Source: Lapidilactobacillus bayanensis (GTDB lineage: Bacteria; Bacillota; Bacilli; Lactobacillales; Lactobacillaceae). From it: 64,000 nt of DNA. The DNA is taken from the NCBI RefSeq assembly GCF_003946695.1, contig NZ_RHOX01000008.1:1-64000 (forward strand), in the 5' to 3' direction. A program made the position numbers and the translations under genes. Positions 52,443 to 60,771 of this stretch are shown here, in pieces (position 1 is the first letter of the stretch; each line of letters begins with the position of its first letter). Below the pieces are notes generated by a model that did no database searches, had not been told where the DNA came from, and worked only from the letters and a program-made list of their open reading frames with translations.

Positions 52443-52641
52443 TTAAATTAAGTCGGGTTGTGTTCGGCTAGTCATTGATTAGGTAAGTGAAAGATCGGGT
52501 GAGTAAAATAACCGAATGTTAGTGATCATTCGATTAACGTTGACACTTATCCTTAAGTTAATTATAGCATATCAAGTCAGTGATTATCAGACTATTATTT
52601 GCTAAACGGCCTGTTATAATAAGCCTTTGGAGGTGGTTGCA

Positions 52642-54498
52642 ATGAATGAGTTTGAACGGCAGCACTTAAGCACGATTCACGCATTTCTAACAACTGAACT
52701 GGACCGACTGGCGAAACTTATTGACAAGATTCAAGCCGATGCCAAGGAAACAAAAATTAATTTGGCACAAGAGACGCGACTTAATTTTGATACGTTGGCC
52801 GACAATGTTGACACTTTTGCAAATATCGAAAGTGGCAACCGGCAAATTGACACCTTAAATTCCAAAATTGATGATGCTCGCACTCAACAAAAACGCGCCA
52901 CATTGTTATTACCGCAACCATATTTTGCAAGAATTGATCTTGATTTCGGCGATGCTGAGAGCGAACCTTTTTATATCGGAAAAGTTAGCTATACGAATTC
53001 TGACCATGAGAATTTGATTTACGATTGGCGTGCGCCGGTGGCGGATGTTTACTATTCCGGCCAGCTGGGGGCGACTTCATATCAAGCCAATGGCCGGAAA
53101 ATCGCTGTCAAGTTAACTTTGCGGCGTCAATTTCAAATTCAGAATGGCAAGTTGTTAAATGTCTTCGATACAACCACCGCAATTTCTGATCCAGTTTTGC
53201 TCGAAATTTTAGCCGCGCCGCATCATGGATCACTTCAAGACATTACCACGACAATTCAAGCCGAACAAAATGCGGTTATTCGCGATGTCAGCAGTGATAT
53301 TTTACTAGTTGATGGCGTTGCGGGGAGTGGCAAAACATCGGTATTGTTACAGCGGATTGCCTATTTGAATTATTATTATCGTGACAAGTGGCGGACCGAA
53401 GATCTTTTATTATTGACGCCTAGTTCGCTATTTGCTGAATATATTCAAGATGTGCTACCAACGCTAGGTGAGCAGAATCCTAGTGCCATGACCTTCAATG
53501 CTTACTTGTTGCAACTGGGTCACCATCTCAAGTTACCACTAGTCAATGCCGACCTTGACCGCCATCATGATCTGGGTACAATCGAGCATAAATTAAATCA
53601 GGTCGCGCCGACAGCCTTAGTTAAATTGATTCCTGGATTAGCACAAACCGATTCTGAGGATATTTTAATTAAGCGGCTGCAACTTCTTTGGCGCCGAATG
53701 GCTGCGACTGATCAACTACCGAAGGATCTTTCGACTTGGGTTGCTTGGTCGGATATTTTTACTTGTTTAGGCATAGACACGCCGACCACACTTCAGACGC
53801 TTTACTTAATTATTCGCGTCTCGCAATATCATCAAGATAGTATTCGCGCGCTTTTTGTCGATGAGGCGCAAGATTATACAGAAGATCAAATGCTACTGCT
53901 GCTCAATATTTTCAAAACGAGTCAGTTAACTTTAGTCGGTGATCACAATCAGACGTTGACTGAGTCTGGCTTTGATCAGCAGAAATTATTGCAATATTTA
54001 CAACAAGGCCGCAACACAAATAGCGTTCAAATGTTGACCAGTTATCGCTCGACTGGTAATATCACGCGCTTTTTCGGAAAATTTAATGAGATGCAAGCAG
54101 GTTCTTTCATCAAACCAGTTCAAGCAGCTGGTGAAAAGCCTGTTATCATTGATGAAATTTCAAAAAATGATTTGGTTGAATTAATCAGGGTGCAAAGGCG
54201 TGAAACGATTGGGACGTTCGCCGTTATTACCGGCGATGAAGATAGTGCCAAGCAACTCTCTGACCTGTTAAAACCCACACTAGAGGTAGCCGTTGTTAGT
54301 GATCACCATCATCTCTCAGAATCAGATGTGCCAATCTTTCCGTTGAAAATTGCCAAGGGTTTAGAATTTGATCGCGTGTTAGTGGTCGGTTTTGTTGACG
54401 CGTATTTTTCTAATTCTGAATTTGCCAATCAACGCAAATATGTGGCCGCATCACGAGCAACCAAGCGGCTAACGATCATTAATCAAGTTGGCGACTAA
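52642..54498 (+). CDS. helD: HelD-like superfamily 1 helicase (short form)
   Basis: The 618-residue protein matches HelD, an RNA-polymerase-associated UvrD-like ATPase that frees stalled polymerase. It has a coiled-coil N-terminal arm (about 1-90, partly truncated), the YDWRAPVADVYY motif (about 127-138), Walker A VDGVAGSGKTS (Lys231), Walker B VDEAQDYT, and a C-terminal VRVVG-like segment with KGLEFDRVLVV. Family members are often 700 residues or more, so this is a compact version. ATG 52642 has GGAGGT upstream; the TTG at 52627 would include that site and sits at the expected transcription start. Confidence 0.9.
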   Translation: MNEFERQHLSTIHAFLTTELDRLAKLIDKIQADAKETKINLAQETRLNFDTLADNVDTFANIESGNRQIDTLNSKIDDARTQQKRATLLLPQPYFARIDLDFGDAESEPFYIGKVSYTNSDHENLIYDWRAPVADVYYSGQLGATSYQANGRKIAVKLTLRRQFQIQNGKLLNVFDTTTAISDPVLLEILAAPHHGSLQDITTTIQAEQNAVIRDVSSDILLVDGVAGSGKTSVLLQRIAYLNYYYRDKWRTEDLLLLTPSSLFAEYIQDVLPTLGEQNPSAMTFNAYLLQLGHHLKLPLVNADLDRHHDLGTIEHKLNQVAPTALVKLIPGLAQTDSEDILIKRLQLLWRRMAATDQLPKDLSTWVAWSDIFTCLGIDTPTTLQTLYLIIRVSQYHQDSIRALFVDEAQDYTEDQMLLLLNIFKTSQLTLVGDHNQTLTESGFDQQKLLQYLQQGRNTNSVQMLTSYRSTGNITRFFGKFNEMQAGSFIKPVQAAGEKPVIIDEISKNDLVELIRVQRRETIGTFAVITGDEDSAKQLSDLLKPTLEVAVVSDHHHLSESDVPIFPLKIAKGLEFDRVLVVGFVDAYFSNSEFANQRKYVAASRATKRLTIINQVGD

Positions 54499-54645
54499 AT
54501 GCTGCAAAAATTGTCAGGATGGTTGCATCTGGGTGAGGAACAAGTCTACAAGAATCGCGCGTAAATCGTGTTAGAATTTTCGTTTGACTTCTATTAGCCC
54601 AGTTTGAACTTGATTAAGGCAAAGTTTTTGTTAAAAAAGCCCATC

Positions 54646-54675
54646 TTGACAACTTATATTCTGGTTATTTATAAT
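54646..54675 (+). promoter_or_regulatory. Promoter ahead of the ElaA-like gene
   Basis: A consensus TTGACA (54646-54651), 18 bases, and consensus TATAAT (54670-54675). The leader would be about 130 bases. Confidence 0.75.
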
Positions 54676-54810
54676 GGGTTGAATTTTAGGAACGGGTTTT
54701 TCGGTTCGTAAATTTGGATTATTGGCAGTATCAAACAGTTTCTGCAACGATTCGTCAAGTTTGCCGTGCAGAGGTTAGTTGCTATTTTGGTCGTTTAGGA
54801 GGTCGTTGAC

Positions 54811-55245
54811 ACGAAAGTCGAAGTAAAACAGCTTAGTGAATTAACAGCTCAGGAATTTTGTACCATTGTGGCAGAGCGCATTAGAGTTTTTGTTGTTGAA
54901 CAGAATTGTCCTTATCAAGAAGTCGATGAACACGACCGCGAAGCCTATCATTTGTTGTTAAAAGACGACCAGAACAAGCTAGTCGGTTATACAAGAATTT
55001 TCAGCAAGAATTCTGAGCAAACAACATTTGGCCGCGTGTTAGTTCCCAAGCAATATCGCAACAAACAATACGGTCGTCGATTAGTCAAGGCCACAATTGA
55101 ACAAGCGCAAAAACTTTTTCCAAATAAAAGGATTCAAATTCAAGCTCAGGCCTATCTTAAAGATTTTTATCGCGCCTTTGGTTTTCAACCGATTTCCGAA
55201 GTTTATCTAGAAGATGGCATTCCGCATTTGGATATGCTCCTTTAA
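54811..55245 (+). CDS. ElaA-like GNAT acetyltransferase with an apparent ACG start
   Basis: The conserved ElaA-type start of the protein is encoded in frame from 54811: KVEVKQLSELTAQEF, then IVAERIRVFVVEQNCPYQEV. The only codon in initiator position is ACG at 54811, 8 bases after a perfect AGGAGG. The first accepted start is GTG 54868, which would delete the first 19 residues. The rest is a normal GNAT domain (FGRVLVPKQYRNKQYGRRL, then FYRAFGF), 144 residues in all. A single ATG-to-ACG change is the simplest reading. Expression may be greatly reduced. Confidence 0.8.
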   Translation, partial: TKVEVKQLSELTAQEFCTIVAERIRVFVVEQNCPYQEVDEHDREAYHLLLKDDQNKLVGYTRIFSKNSEQTTFGRVLVPKQYRNKQYGRRLVKATIEQAQKLFPNKRIQIQAQAYLKDFYRAFGFQPISEVYLEDGIPHLDMLL

Positions 55246-55281
55246 TCATTTTATTGAGATTGTTTTTTGAATGAGTTTGGT

Positions 55282-55315
55282 AGGAACCGGGATAAAAATC
55301 TCGGTCCTTTTTTTG
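55282..55315 (+). terminator. Intrinsic terminator
   Basis: AGGAACCGGGA / CTCGGTCCTT around TAAAAAT with seven T. Confidence 0.88.
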
Positions 55316-55419
55316 TGTAGCCGAAAAACGCAACCCAAATTTTGTTGCTCATCTTTTTGCCAGCAATAGATTGCTTCTCATGATCTGAAACGAAGATCAA
55401 AAAAATAAAGCAACATTGT

Positions 55420-55466
55420 TTGACAAAATAGCTACTACGTAATACTATGTACTAGTACTAAGTATT
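55420..55466 (+). promoter_or_regulatory. PadR-type promoter and operator
   Basis: TTGACA (55420-55425), 17 bases, TACTAT (55443-55448). A 26-base near-perfect palindrome runs over 55441-55466: arms AATACT/AGTATT and centre GTACTAGTAC. It covers the -10 box and the start of transcription, so binding should block initiation. PadR regulators usually bind such ATGT/ACAT-like dyads before their own gene. Confidence 0.82.
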
Positions 55467-55495
55467 ACAAAGTATGTAGAGAAAGGATGACTTTT

Positions 55496-55816
55496 TTGGC
55501 GGGTATGACTGAAATGCTGAAAGGTTTACTTGAAGGAATAATACTGCAGATTATTTCTAAAGGCGAAACTTATGGCTATGAAATTACAAATCATCTAAAA
55601 GAAGCTGGCTTCAACGATATCTCAGAGGGGACTGTCTACACGGTATTGTTGCGTCTTGAGAAACAAAAGAGTGTCTCGGTTGAAAAGCGCAAGTCCGATA
55701 AAGGGCCGATGCGCAAATTCTATCGACTAACCAACAGTGGTGAACAAGCAAGACAGGATTTCTGGACTCGGTGGCAATTTATTATGACCCAGATTCAGCA
55801 GATTAAAGGAGAGTAG
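55496..55816 (+). CDS. PadR-family transcriptional repressor
   Basis: The protein of about 106 residues has a PadR winged helix (MLKGLLEGIILQIISKGETYGYEI and the SEGTVYTVLLRLEKQ recognition helix) plus a C-terminal dimerisation helix. TTG 55496 is preferred because AAAGGA lies 8 bases before it; the ATG at 55487 overlaps that site. It heads a four-gene operon (PadR, DUF1048, ABC ATPase, ABC permease) and probably represses it through the palindrome just upstream. Confidence 0.9.
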   Translation: MAGMTEMLKGLLEGIILQIISKGETYGYEITNHLKEAGFNDISEGTVYTVLLRLEKQKSVSVEKRKSDKGPMRKFYRLTNSGEQARQDFWTRWQFIMTQIQQIKGE

Positions 55817-55821
55817 TTCAA

Positions 55822-56151
55822 ATGGAATTTTGGAAAAAGTTAGTTGGCGACAAAAAATGGTATCGGGATTATAAAAAGCAAGAACAAGCCTTGCCTGAAC
55901 CTTACCGCACAGCGATTCAGACGCTCGATAACTATTTAATGCAGTATTGGGGAACTGATGAGTTTGTCGATTTATTTGATAATCTGCTGACCTTATTTCA
56001 AGAGGGTAGTGCAGAAGGCGTGTCGATTGAGGGCATCGTCGGTACTGATCCTGTCGTTTTTGCGGACGAGCTGTTGGCTCAATATCAACAAGCAACTTGG
56101 ATGCATAAACAACAAGAGAAGCTTAGAAAAGCATTTAAGGAGTTGAATTGA
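55822..56151 (+). CDS. DUF1048 protein
   Basis: A 109-residue soluble helical protein of the DUF1048 family (KKWYRDYKKQEQALPEPYRTA and the VFADELLAQY region). Members sit between padR and ABC transporter genes in Firmicutes; the function is unknown. Start ATG 55822 has AAAGGAGAG upstream and the gene lies 5 bases after padR. The stop is 1 base before the ATPase start. Confidence 0.88.
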   Translation: MEFWKKLVGDKKWYRDYKKQEQALPEPYRTAIQTLDNYLMQYWGTDEFVDLFDNLLTLFQEGSAEGVSIEGIVGTDPVVFADELLAQYQQATWMHKQQEKLRKAFKELN

Positions 56152-56152
56152 G

Positions 56153-57084
56153 ATGAAGACACCGGCAATTGAAATTCAACATGTCACGCGCAGTTTCGGC
56201 GAAACAGCCGTGCTTAAAGATATTAATCTGTCAATTAAGCAAGGTGAAATCTTTACGTTACTTGGTAAAAATGGCGCCGGTAAAACAACTTTAATCCGGA
56301 TTTTAACGACGTTATTAGCCGCGGATTCTGGTACGGTTAACGTCATGGGAATCCCGCTGGCCGGTAATGAAAGCCGAATTCGGCAACAAATTAGTCTTAA
56401 TTTCCAAGCGACCACAGTTGATGATCACTTGAGTGGGCGTGCAAATCTGCAATTCATCGCGGATTTACGCCGTGTTCATGCCGTGTTCATAATGGGGCAA
56501 CGCAAATTCAAATGTTGGTTGAACAGTTTGAAATGGCCACTTTTATTGATCGTAAAGTGGGGACCTATTCAGGTGGGATGAAGCGCAGACTAGATATTGC
56601 CATGTCCTTAGTCGGCGATGCGTCGATCATCTTTTTAGACGAGCCGACAACAGGTGTCGATCCGAAAGCACGGCAAAATATTTGGCAATTGATTCGCCAA
56701 ATTCGCGATCAAGGTAAAACCGTCTTCTTAACGACGCAGTATTTAGACGAAGCCGACCAGTTATCAGATCATATCGCGTTTTTGAATGACGGTCGCATCG
56801 CCTTAGTTACGACACCAAGTGCAATTAAAGCAAACACCAAATCTGAATCTGTTTTAACCGTTGCACCAGCCGATCAAGTCAAGGCAACAGCGCTACTTGA
56901 TCAGGCTGAGATTGCTTTTACTACGAATGAGAATGAGATTACGCTTGCCGACGCGGCAGTGAATTCAGCGCTTAAACTTCTGGTTATGCATCATATTCAT
57001 GTTGAGGCGTTAAACGCGCTAGCTAACGACTTACAAACAGTATTCTTTACGATTACGGAGGACCAATCAGATGGCATCATTTAA
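56153..57084 (+). pseudogene. ABC-2 exporter ATPase, broken by an 11-bp duplication
   Basis: This is a DrrA-type ATPase: Walker A LLGKNGAGKTTLIRIL, then signature TYSGGMKRRLDIAMSL and Walker B IIFLDEPTTGVD. The two halves are in different frames. At 56469-56490 GCCGTGTTCAT occurs twice in direct succession; removing one copy restores LRRVHNGATQIQMLVEQFEM across the break, joining both halves into about 306 residues. As sequenced, the first frame ends at 56581, before the signature motif. The transporter should be inactive unless the duplication reverts. Confidence 0.93.
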
Positions 57085-57844
57085 TCAGCTCTGGGTTTTA
57101 ACGAAACGTATTTTACGGCAAAACTTTACCGATGCCGATACATTAACCACGGTTATTGCGATGCCAGTGTTTCTATTACTTTTCTTTGTTTACGTTCTTG
57201 GCGGCAACGTCGCAATCGGCGCTCACGGCAGTACGCTTGCTTATTTAAATTATGCGTTGCCCGGATTTCTTTTACTCACCATGACCATGGGAGCTGCTTA
57301 TACTTCATTGCGAATTAACAATGATAAGTTGACAGGTATGCTTGACCGACTTCATTCTCTACCAATTAAACGCTGGGTGATTCTTGGTGCACACACCGTT
57401 GCGTCCGTTATTTTTATGTTAATCACTGAGTTAGTTGTTTTGCTGGTCGGCCTAATCATGGGTTATCGGCCCGATTTGACCATTGGCTCAGCCTTATTAG
57501 TTTTGTTGTTGTCTGTGCTCTTTGCGTTGGGGATTACGTTGATGGCAATTCCGTTTTCACTGAAGGCTAACGGCTTTGCTGGTGCGGGAGCATTCTCATA
57601 TGTTTTGATGATGTTACTGATGGTCAGTTCAGCGCTAATGCCGGTTAAAGGCATGGCTACACCAGTGCGACTATTTGCAGAGCACCAACCGATGACGGCG
57701 ATTGTTGATGCCGCCCGGAATCTATTCGCTGGACGAATCGTTGGCGCGACCATTTGGCAAGCAGGCGTGTGGTTGATCGGATTAATCCTAGTTTTTGGGT
57801 TGATGTCACGCCAACGTTATCATAAAATATTCCTGAATCAGTAG
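57071..57844 (+). CDS. ABC-2 family exporter permease
   Basis: This 257-residue membrane protein has six helices and the ABC-2 layout (LTKRILRQNFTDADTLTTVI at the start; PVRLFAEHQPMTAIVDAARNLFAG before the last helix), as in DrrB-type drug exporters. It overlaps the ATPase end by 14 bases with GGAGG inside that gene. The frame is intact, but its ATPase partner is broken. The substrate is unknown. Confidence 0.9.
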   Translation: MASFNQLWVLTKRILRQNFTDADTLTTVIAMPVFLLLFFVYVLGGNVAIGAHGSTLAYLNYALPGFLLLTMTMGAAYTSLRINNDKLTGMLDRLHSLPIKRWVILGAHTVASVIFMLITELVVLLVGLIMGYRPDLTIGSALLVLLLSVLFALGITLMAIPFSLKANGFAGAGAFSYVLMMLLMVSSALMPVKGMATPVRLFAEHQPMTAIVDAARNLFAGRIVGATIWQAGVWLIGLILVFGLMSRQRYHKIFLNQ

Positions 57845-57948
57845 CCGCCACGAAGATTTGGTTCGATGAGATGAACGGCGAGACTTGCGTAAAATTGGGG
57901 TTCGCTGGTAGATTTTGATTGCGGCCGCTGTTCATTATAAAATGACCG

Positions 57949-58007
57949 TGCAATCAAAAAGACGACCTTCAAGAAATTAATCTTGAGGATCGTCTTTTTG
58001 ATTGCAA
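57949..58007. terminator. Long symmetrical terminator
   Basis: TGCAATCAAAAAGACGA pairs with TCGTCTTTTTGATTGCA, with an inner CTTCAAGA/TCTTGAGG stem. It separates the permease from the convergent degV gene; both strands have T runs. Confidence 0.88.
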
Positions 58008-58178
58008 ATTTATACATCTAATAATTGTTGATGGGTACCAGTTCCCGTAAAACAAGGAAAGGATGACTGTCTGGACTAACAAATGTTCTCCTTGAAGAGA
58101 CAATTTGTTAAAATTTCTCAGCTTTCAATTCAAAGCAGCATCTTCAACTGAATGACTAACTATTTTTCAACTTTTAAT

Positions 58179-59054
58179 CTAGATTTTTTCCCAATCCTTA
58201 CCCCAAATCAAAGCCATTGCGCCTTCACCGGTATGAACACCAACAACTGGACCGATGATGCTGCCTTCGAAGGTTACATTAGGATAGCGCTTGGACAAAT
58301 CAGCAATCCATTCTTGTTTAGCCTCTGGTGCGTTGGCGTCAAAAACGGTCGCACGAATTGGATACGTCTTATCTTTAATAGCGTCGCCAAAGTGCGTTGC
58401 AATCCATTCATAGGCCCGTTTTGTTTGTCGTTCTTTAGCAATTGCAGAAATAACACCTTTACCAGTGTGATCGACATCCATGTCAAGAATCGGTTTAATT
58501 TTCAATAAACCGGCTACGAAACTGGAAGCATTATTCAAACGGCCAGTTCGCTTCAAGTGGTTGATATCATCAACCATGAACAAAACATGAGTCGTTTCCC
58601 GCAAGTCATAAAGTGCCTGCATGATTTCATTAGGTTGTGCGCCAGCAAACGCCATTTTACCAGCAAGCAGGGCCGCATAAGCGGTACCAGCACAAGTAAT
58701 ATGTGTGTCAAATGGATAAACTTTAATCCGCTTTTCTCGTTCGGCATACGCGGCCAAGTTATCATAATAAGAACTAATCCCACTAGAAATTGACGGCACA
58801 ATCACAGCCTCATAGCCATCTGCCACAAGTTCTGTCACCTTTTGTTCGAGTTCACCAATCGATGGTTGAGAAGTCGTTGGCAATGTTTTCTCAGTTCGTA
58901 AGCGTTCGTAGAACTGTTGTGAATTAATGTCGATCATGTCGCGCAATGTTTCATTGCCCCAGAGAATGGGGATCGGCAAAACCTGAATTTTGTATTGCGC
59001 TGCTTGTTCAGGCGTTAAATAAGCAGCACTATCTGTAACAACCGCAACTTTCAT
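58179..59054 (-). CDS. DegV-family fatty-acid-binding protein
   Basis: A 291-residue DegV/FakB-type protein: VAVVTDSAAYLTPEQAAQY, TTSQPSIGELEQKVTEL, SSGISSYYDN, and the C-terminal PVVGVHTGEGAMALIWG. It would present a bound fatty acid to FakA kinase. Sequence differs clearly from the paralogue at 22.1 kb (for example SGISSYYD versus SLSGTVNAA), suggesting a different chain preference. Start ATG 59054 has AGGGGT upstream on the minus strand. Confidence 0.9.
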   Translation of the reverse strand: MKVAVVTDSAAYLTPEQAAQYKIQVLPIPILWGNETLRDMIDINSQQFYERLRTEKTLPTTSQPSIGELEQKVTELVADGYEAVIVPSISSGISSYYDNLAAYAEREKRIKVYPFDTHITCAGTAYAALLAGKMAFAGAQPNEIMQALYDLRETTHVLFMVDDINHLKRTGRLNNASSFVAGLLKIKPILDMDVDHTGKGVISAIAKERQTKRAYEWIATHFGDAIKDKTYPIRATVFDANAPEAKQEWIADLSKRYPNVTFEGSIIGPVVGVHTGEGAMALIWGKDWEKI

Positions 59055-59203
59055 TTTAAGTAAAACCCCTTTATAATCTGATCAAATAAATTTTACCATA
59101 TCTTACCACAAACAAGTACACTTGCCAAAAACGATGCTGAAATTGATGGTGGTGATCTGTAATGTTTAGCTAAGTTAAAAATTTCTTTTTGAGTACTAGG
59201 ATC

Positions 59204-59795
59204 TAAAACTGTTATTCTGTGGTTCTCCACTGTCACTAAATTAACATGCTGGTAACTAAAACTATTATGTCGAGGTTCTTCGTGCCTACGGAAAATGCGC
59301 TGGTGGAACGCTGCGAGCATTGGTTTGAGCCGAATGAAACCCAATTCGTCTCAAACTCAAGCTTTCTTGTAAATGGTAAACCATTAACAAGAATTCCGCG
59401 GCTGACCGCGATTTTCCTCCGGCATTGATAAAAAAGATGATATGGCGTGATTTAATAGTGGCTTTGTGCTCCTGAAATTAGAAGGCAGCTCAACCACTCG
59501 TCAATTCAGCGCTTGCGCAAAGGTTGCCATCTTGTTAAATTAGTGGCGGCGAAAGGATACCGCTCAGTAGTGACATTATTGTTGCAACTTTAGTTGTTAC
59601 AATAAGGCTTGTCTTGGAGACAATTTTGTAAAAATTGGCTTCAAGCAATGCCCACTACGTTCCAGCGCTAAGTATTCTTTCGCCGCCACGGCAACGCGCA
59701 CGTTCCATCTGCAACCTTTGCACAGGCACGAAGAATCGCAACACAACAGTTCTAGATCTTGTCATTTCATCAATTCACGCAGGCACGCGATCTAA
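59204..59795. repeat. Family I structured repeat, copy I with half-ends on both sides
   Basis: A complete element runs from CTAAAACTATT (59256-59266) to AACAGTTCTAG (59745-59755), 500 bp, ordered module 1, spacer, module 2. Module 2 stem: GTGGCGGCGAAAGGAT/ATTCTTTCGCCGCCAC; short stem ATTGTTGCAACT/AGTTGTTACAAT. Extra element ends flank it: CTAAAACTGTT at about 59204 with TGTGGTTCTCC, and AACAGTTTTAG ending near 59795. It separates two minus-strand genes, degV and the RNase H-like gene. Confidence 0.87.
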
Positions 59796-59814
59796 CAGTT
59801 TTAGTTGCCACTGA

Positions 59815-60210
59815 TCATCGTTGATAAATGGCCTGTCGTGCCAACTGATGTGCGGCGCGGTTAGCATTATCGTTAACCATTTTAACTAGAAACAATGGGA
59901 ATTGATCGGTCACTGCTAAAATCGCAGCCGTTTCCAAGCCGTAGTGCTTCGCATAACGTTTCTCCAGACTATCCTTGACAATCTTACTATCTGTTTGCAA
60001 AACGACTGTAGCGGCTTGTTGGGCATATCTGGCCGCGATCAATTGAACCCCTTGCAAAACCGCCTGAAATTCGGCGTGATGATTATCTTGATAGGGCAAT
60101 GCCAATCCTAGTTGTTCATCGATCGTTTTTTCAGAATTGTACAAGTGAATGCCAATTCCCGTCAATTGCTTAGCGTCATCAACTGAAGCATCTGTTGCTA
60201 ACCACAGCAT
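59815..60210 (-). CDS. RNase HI-like (reverse-transcriptase-like) protein
   Basis: A 131-residue RNase H-fold protein with Asp7 (ATDASVDD), Glu47 (HHAEFQAV) and Asp74 (LQTDSKIV). The place of the fourth acid in the N..AD.LA motif reads NRAAHQLA, with His instead of Asp, as in several of the small Gram-positive YpdQ-like proteins. It may cut RNA in RNA-DNA hybrids, but activity is unproven. Start ATG at 60210. It is followed by family I copy I. Confidence 0.83.
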   Translation of the reverse strand: MLWLATDASVDDAKQLTGIGIHLYNSEKTIDEQLGLALPYQDNHHAEFQAVLQGVQLIAARYAQQAATVVLQTDSKIVKDSLEKRYAKHYGLETAAILAVTDQFPLFLVKMVNDNANRAAHQLARQAIYQR

Positions 60211-60373
60211 TGTTTCACCACCTAATCTTGAAACTTACATTAAATTTCTCGATGATATTTTCATGATACTATTTTTTTCGTTATACTGTCATTATATCGC
60301 AATATCCCACGATTATTTCGTGAATGCGAACATTAGCGCCAGTCTATGCTAAAATATTCAAGTGAGGAAAGTT

Positions 60374-60769
60374 ATGTCTAAAAATAAAAAATTCTATTGT
60401 CAACCGTTAACTTTGAACCGACTTAACTTATGGCTGTGGGTTACTTGCTTGTTATTGTTGGGAATTATTTTACAACTGGAACAGACTGACACCATTAACT
60501 GGCTCAGCCTTGTTTTGGCTGGGGCTTTTGTTGTCCTTGCGGTTCATCTGGTGCTCAGCAGTTTCATCACAGTTAGCGCGGGAAAAATGCAATTACATTT
60601 CCCATTTAGTCGCCAAGCTTTGGTATTAAGCAAGCAACAAGTCGCGCAACTAACGACGACGCCCCACACCATTGAAATCGAATTAAGTCACCATAAATTT
60701 TCTTATCGTTATTTAATGACGGCTAAACGTCAGACCGCGTTACTTAAATTGTGGAAGGAGCAATCATAA
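60374..60769 (+). CDS. EbsA-like membrane protein
   Basis: The 131-residue protein has two membrane helices (about 17-35 and 42-64) followed by a soluble C-terminal half. The start [18 protein letters not shown] resembles the EbsA family named in enterococci near pheromone-adhesin studies; the true role is unknown. ATG 60374 has GAGGAAAG upstream; the GTG at 60362 would include it. The stop is 2 bases before the Fhs start. Confidence 0.7.
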   Translation: MSKNKKFYCQPLTLNRLNLWLWVTCLLLLGIILQLEQTDTINWLSLVLAGAFVVLAVHLVLSSFITVSAGKMQLHFPFSRQALVLSKQQVAQLTTTPHTIEIELSHHKFSYRYLMTAKRQTALLKLWKEQS

Positions 60770-60771
60770 AG

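Noticed and set aside
55322-55403. Possible degenerate family III copy (GTTTCAGATCA on the minus strand)
   Set aside because: Only part of one flank matches and the pairing is weak; not enough to claim a copy.
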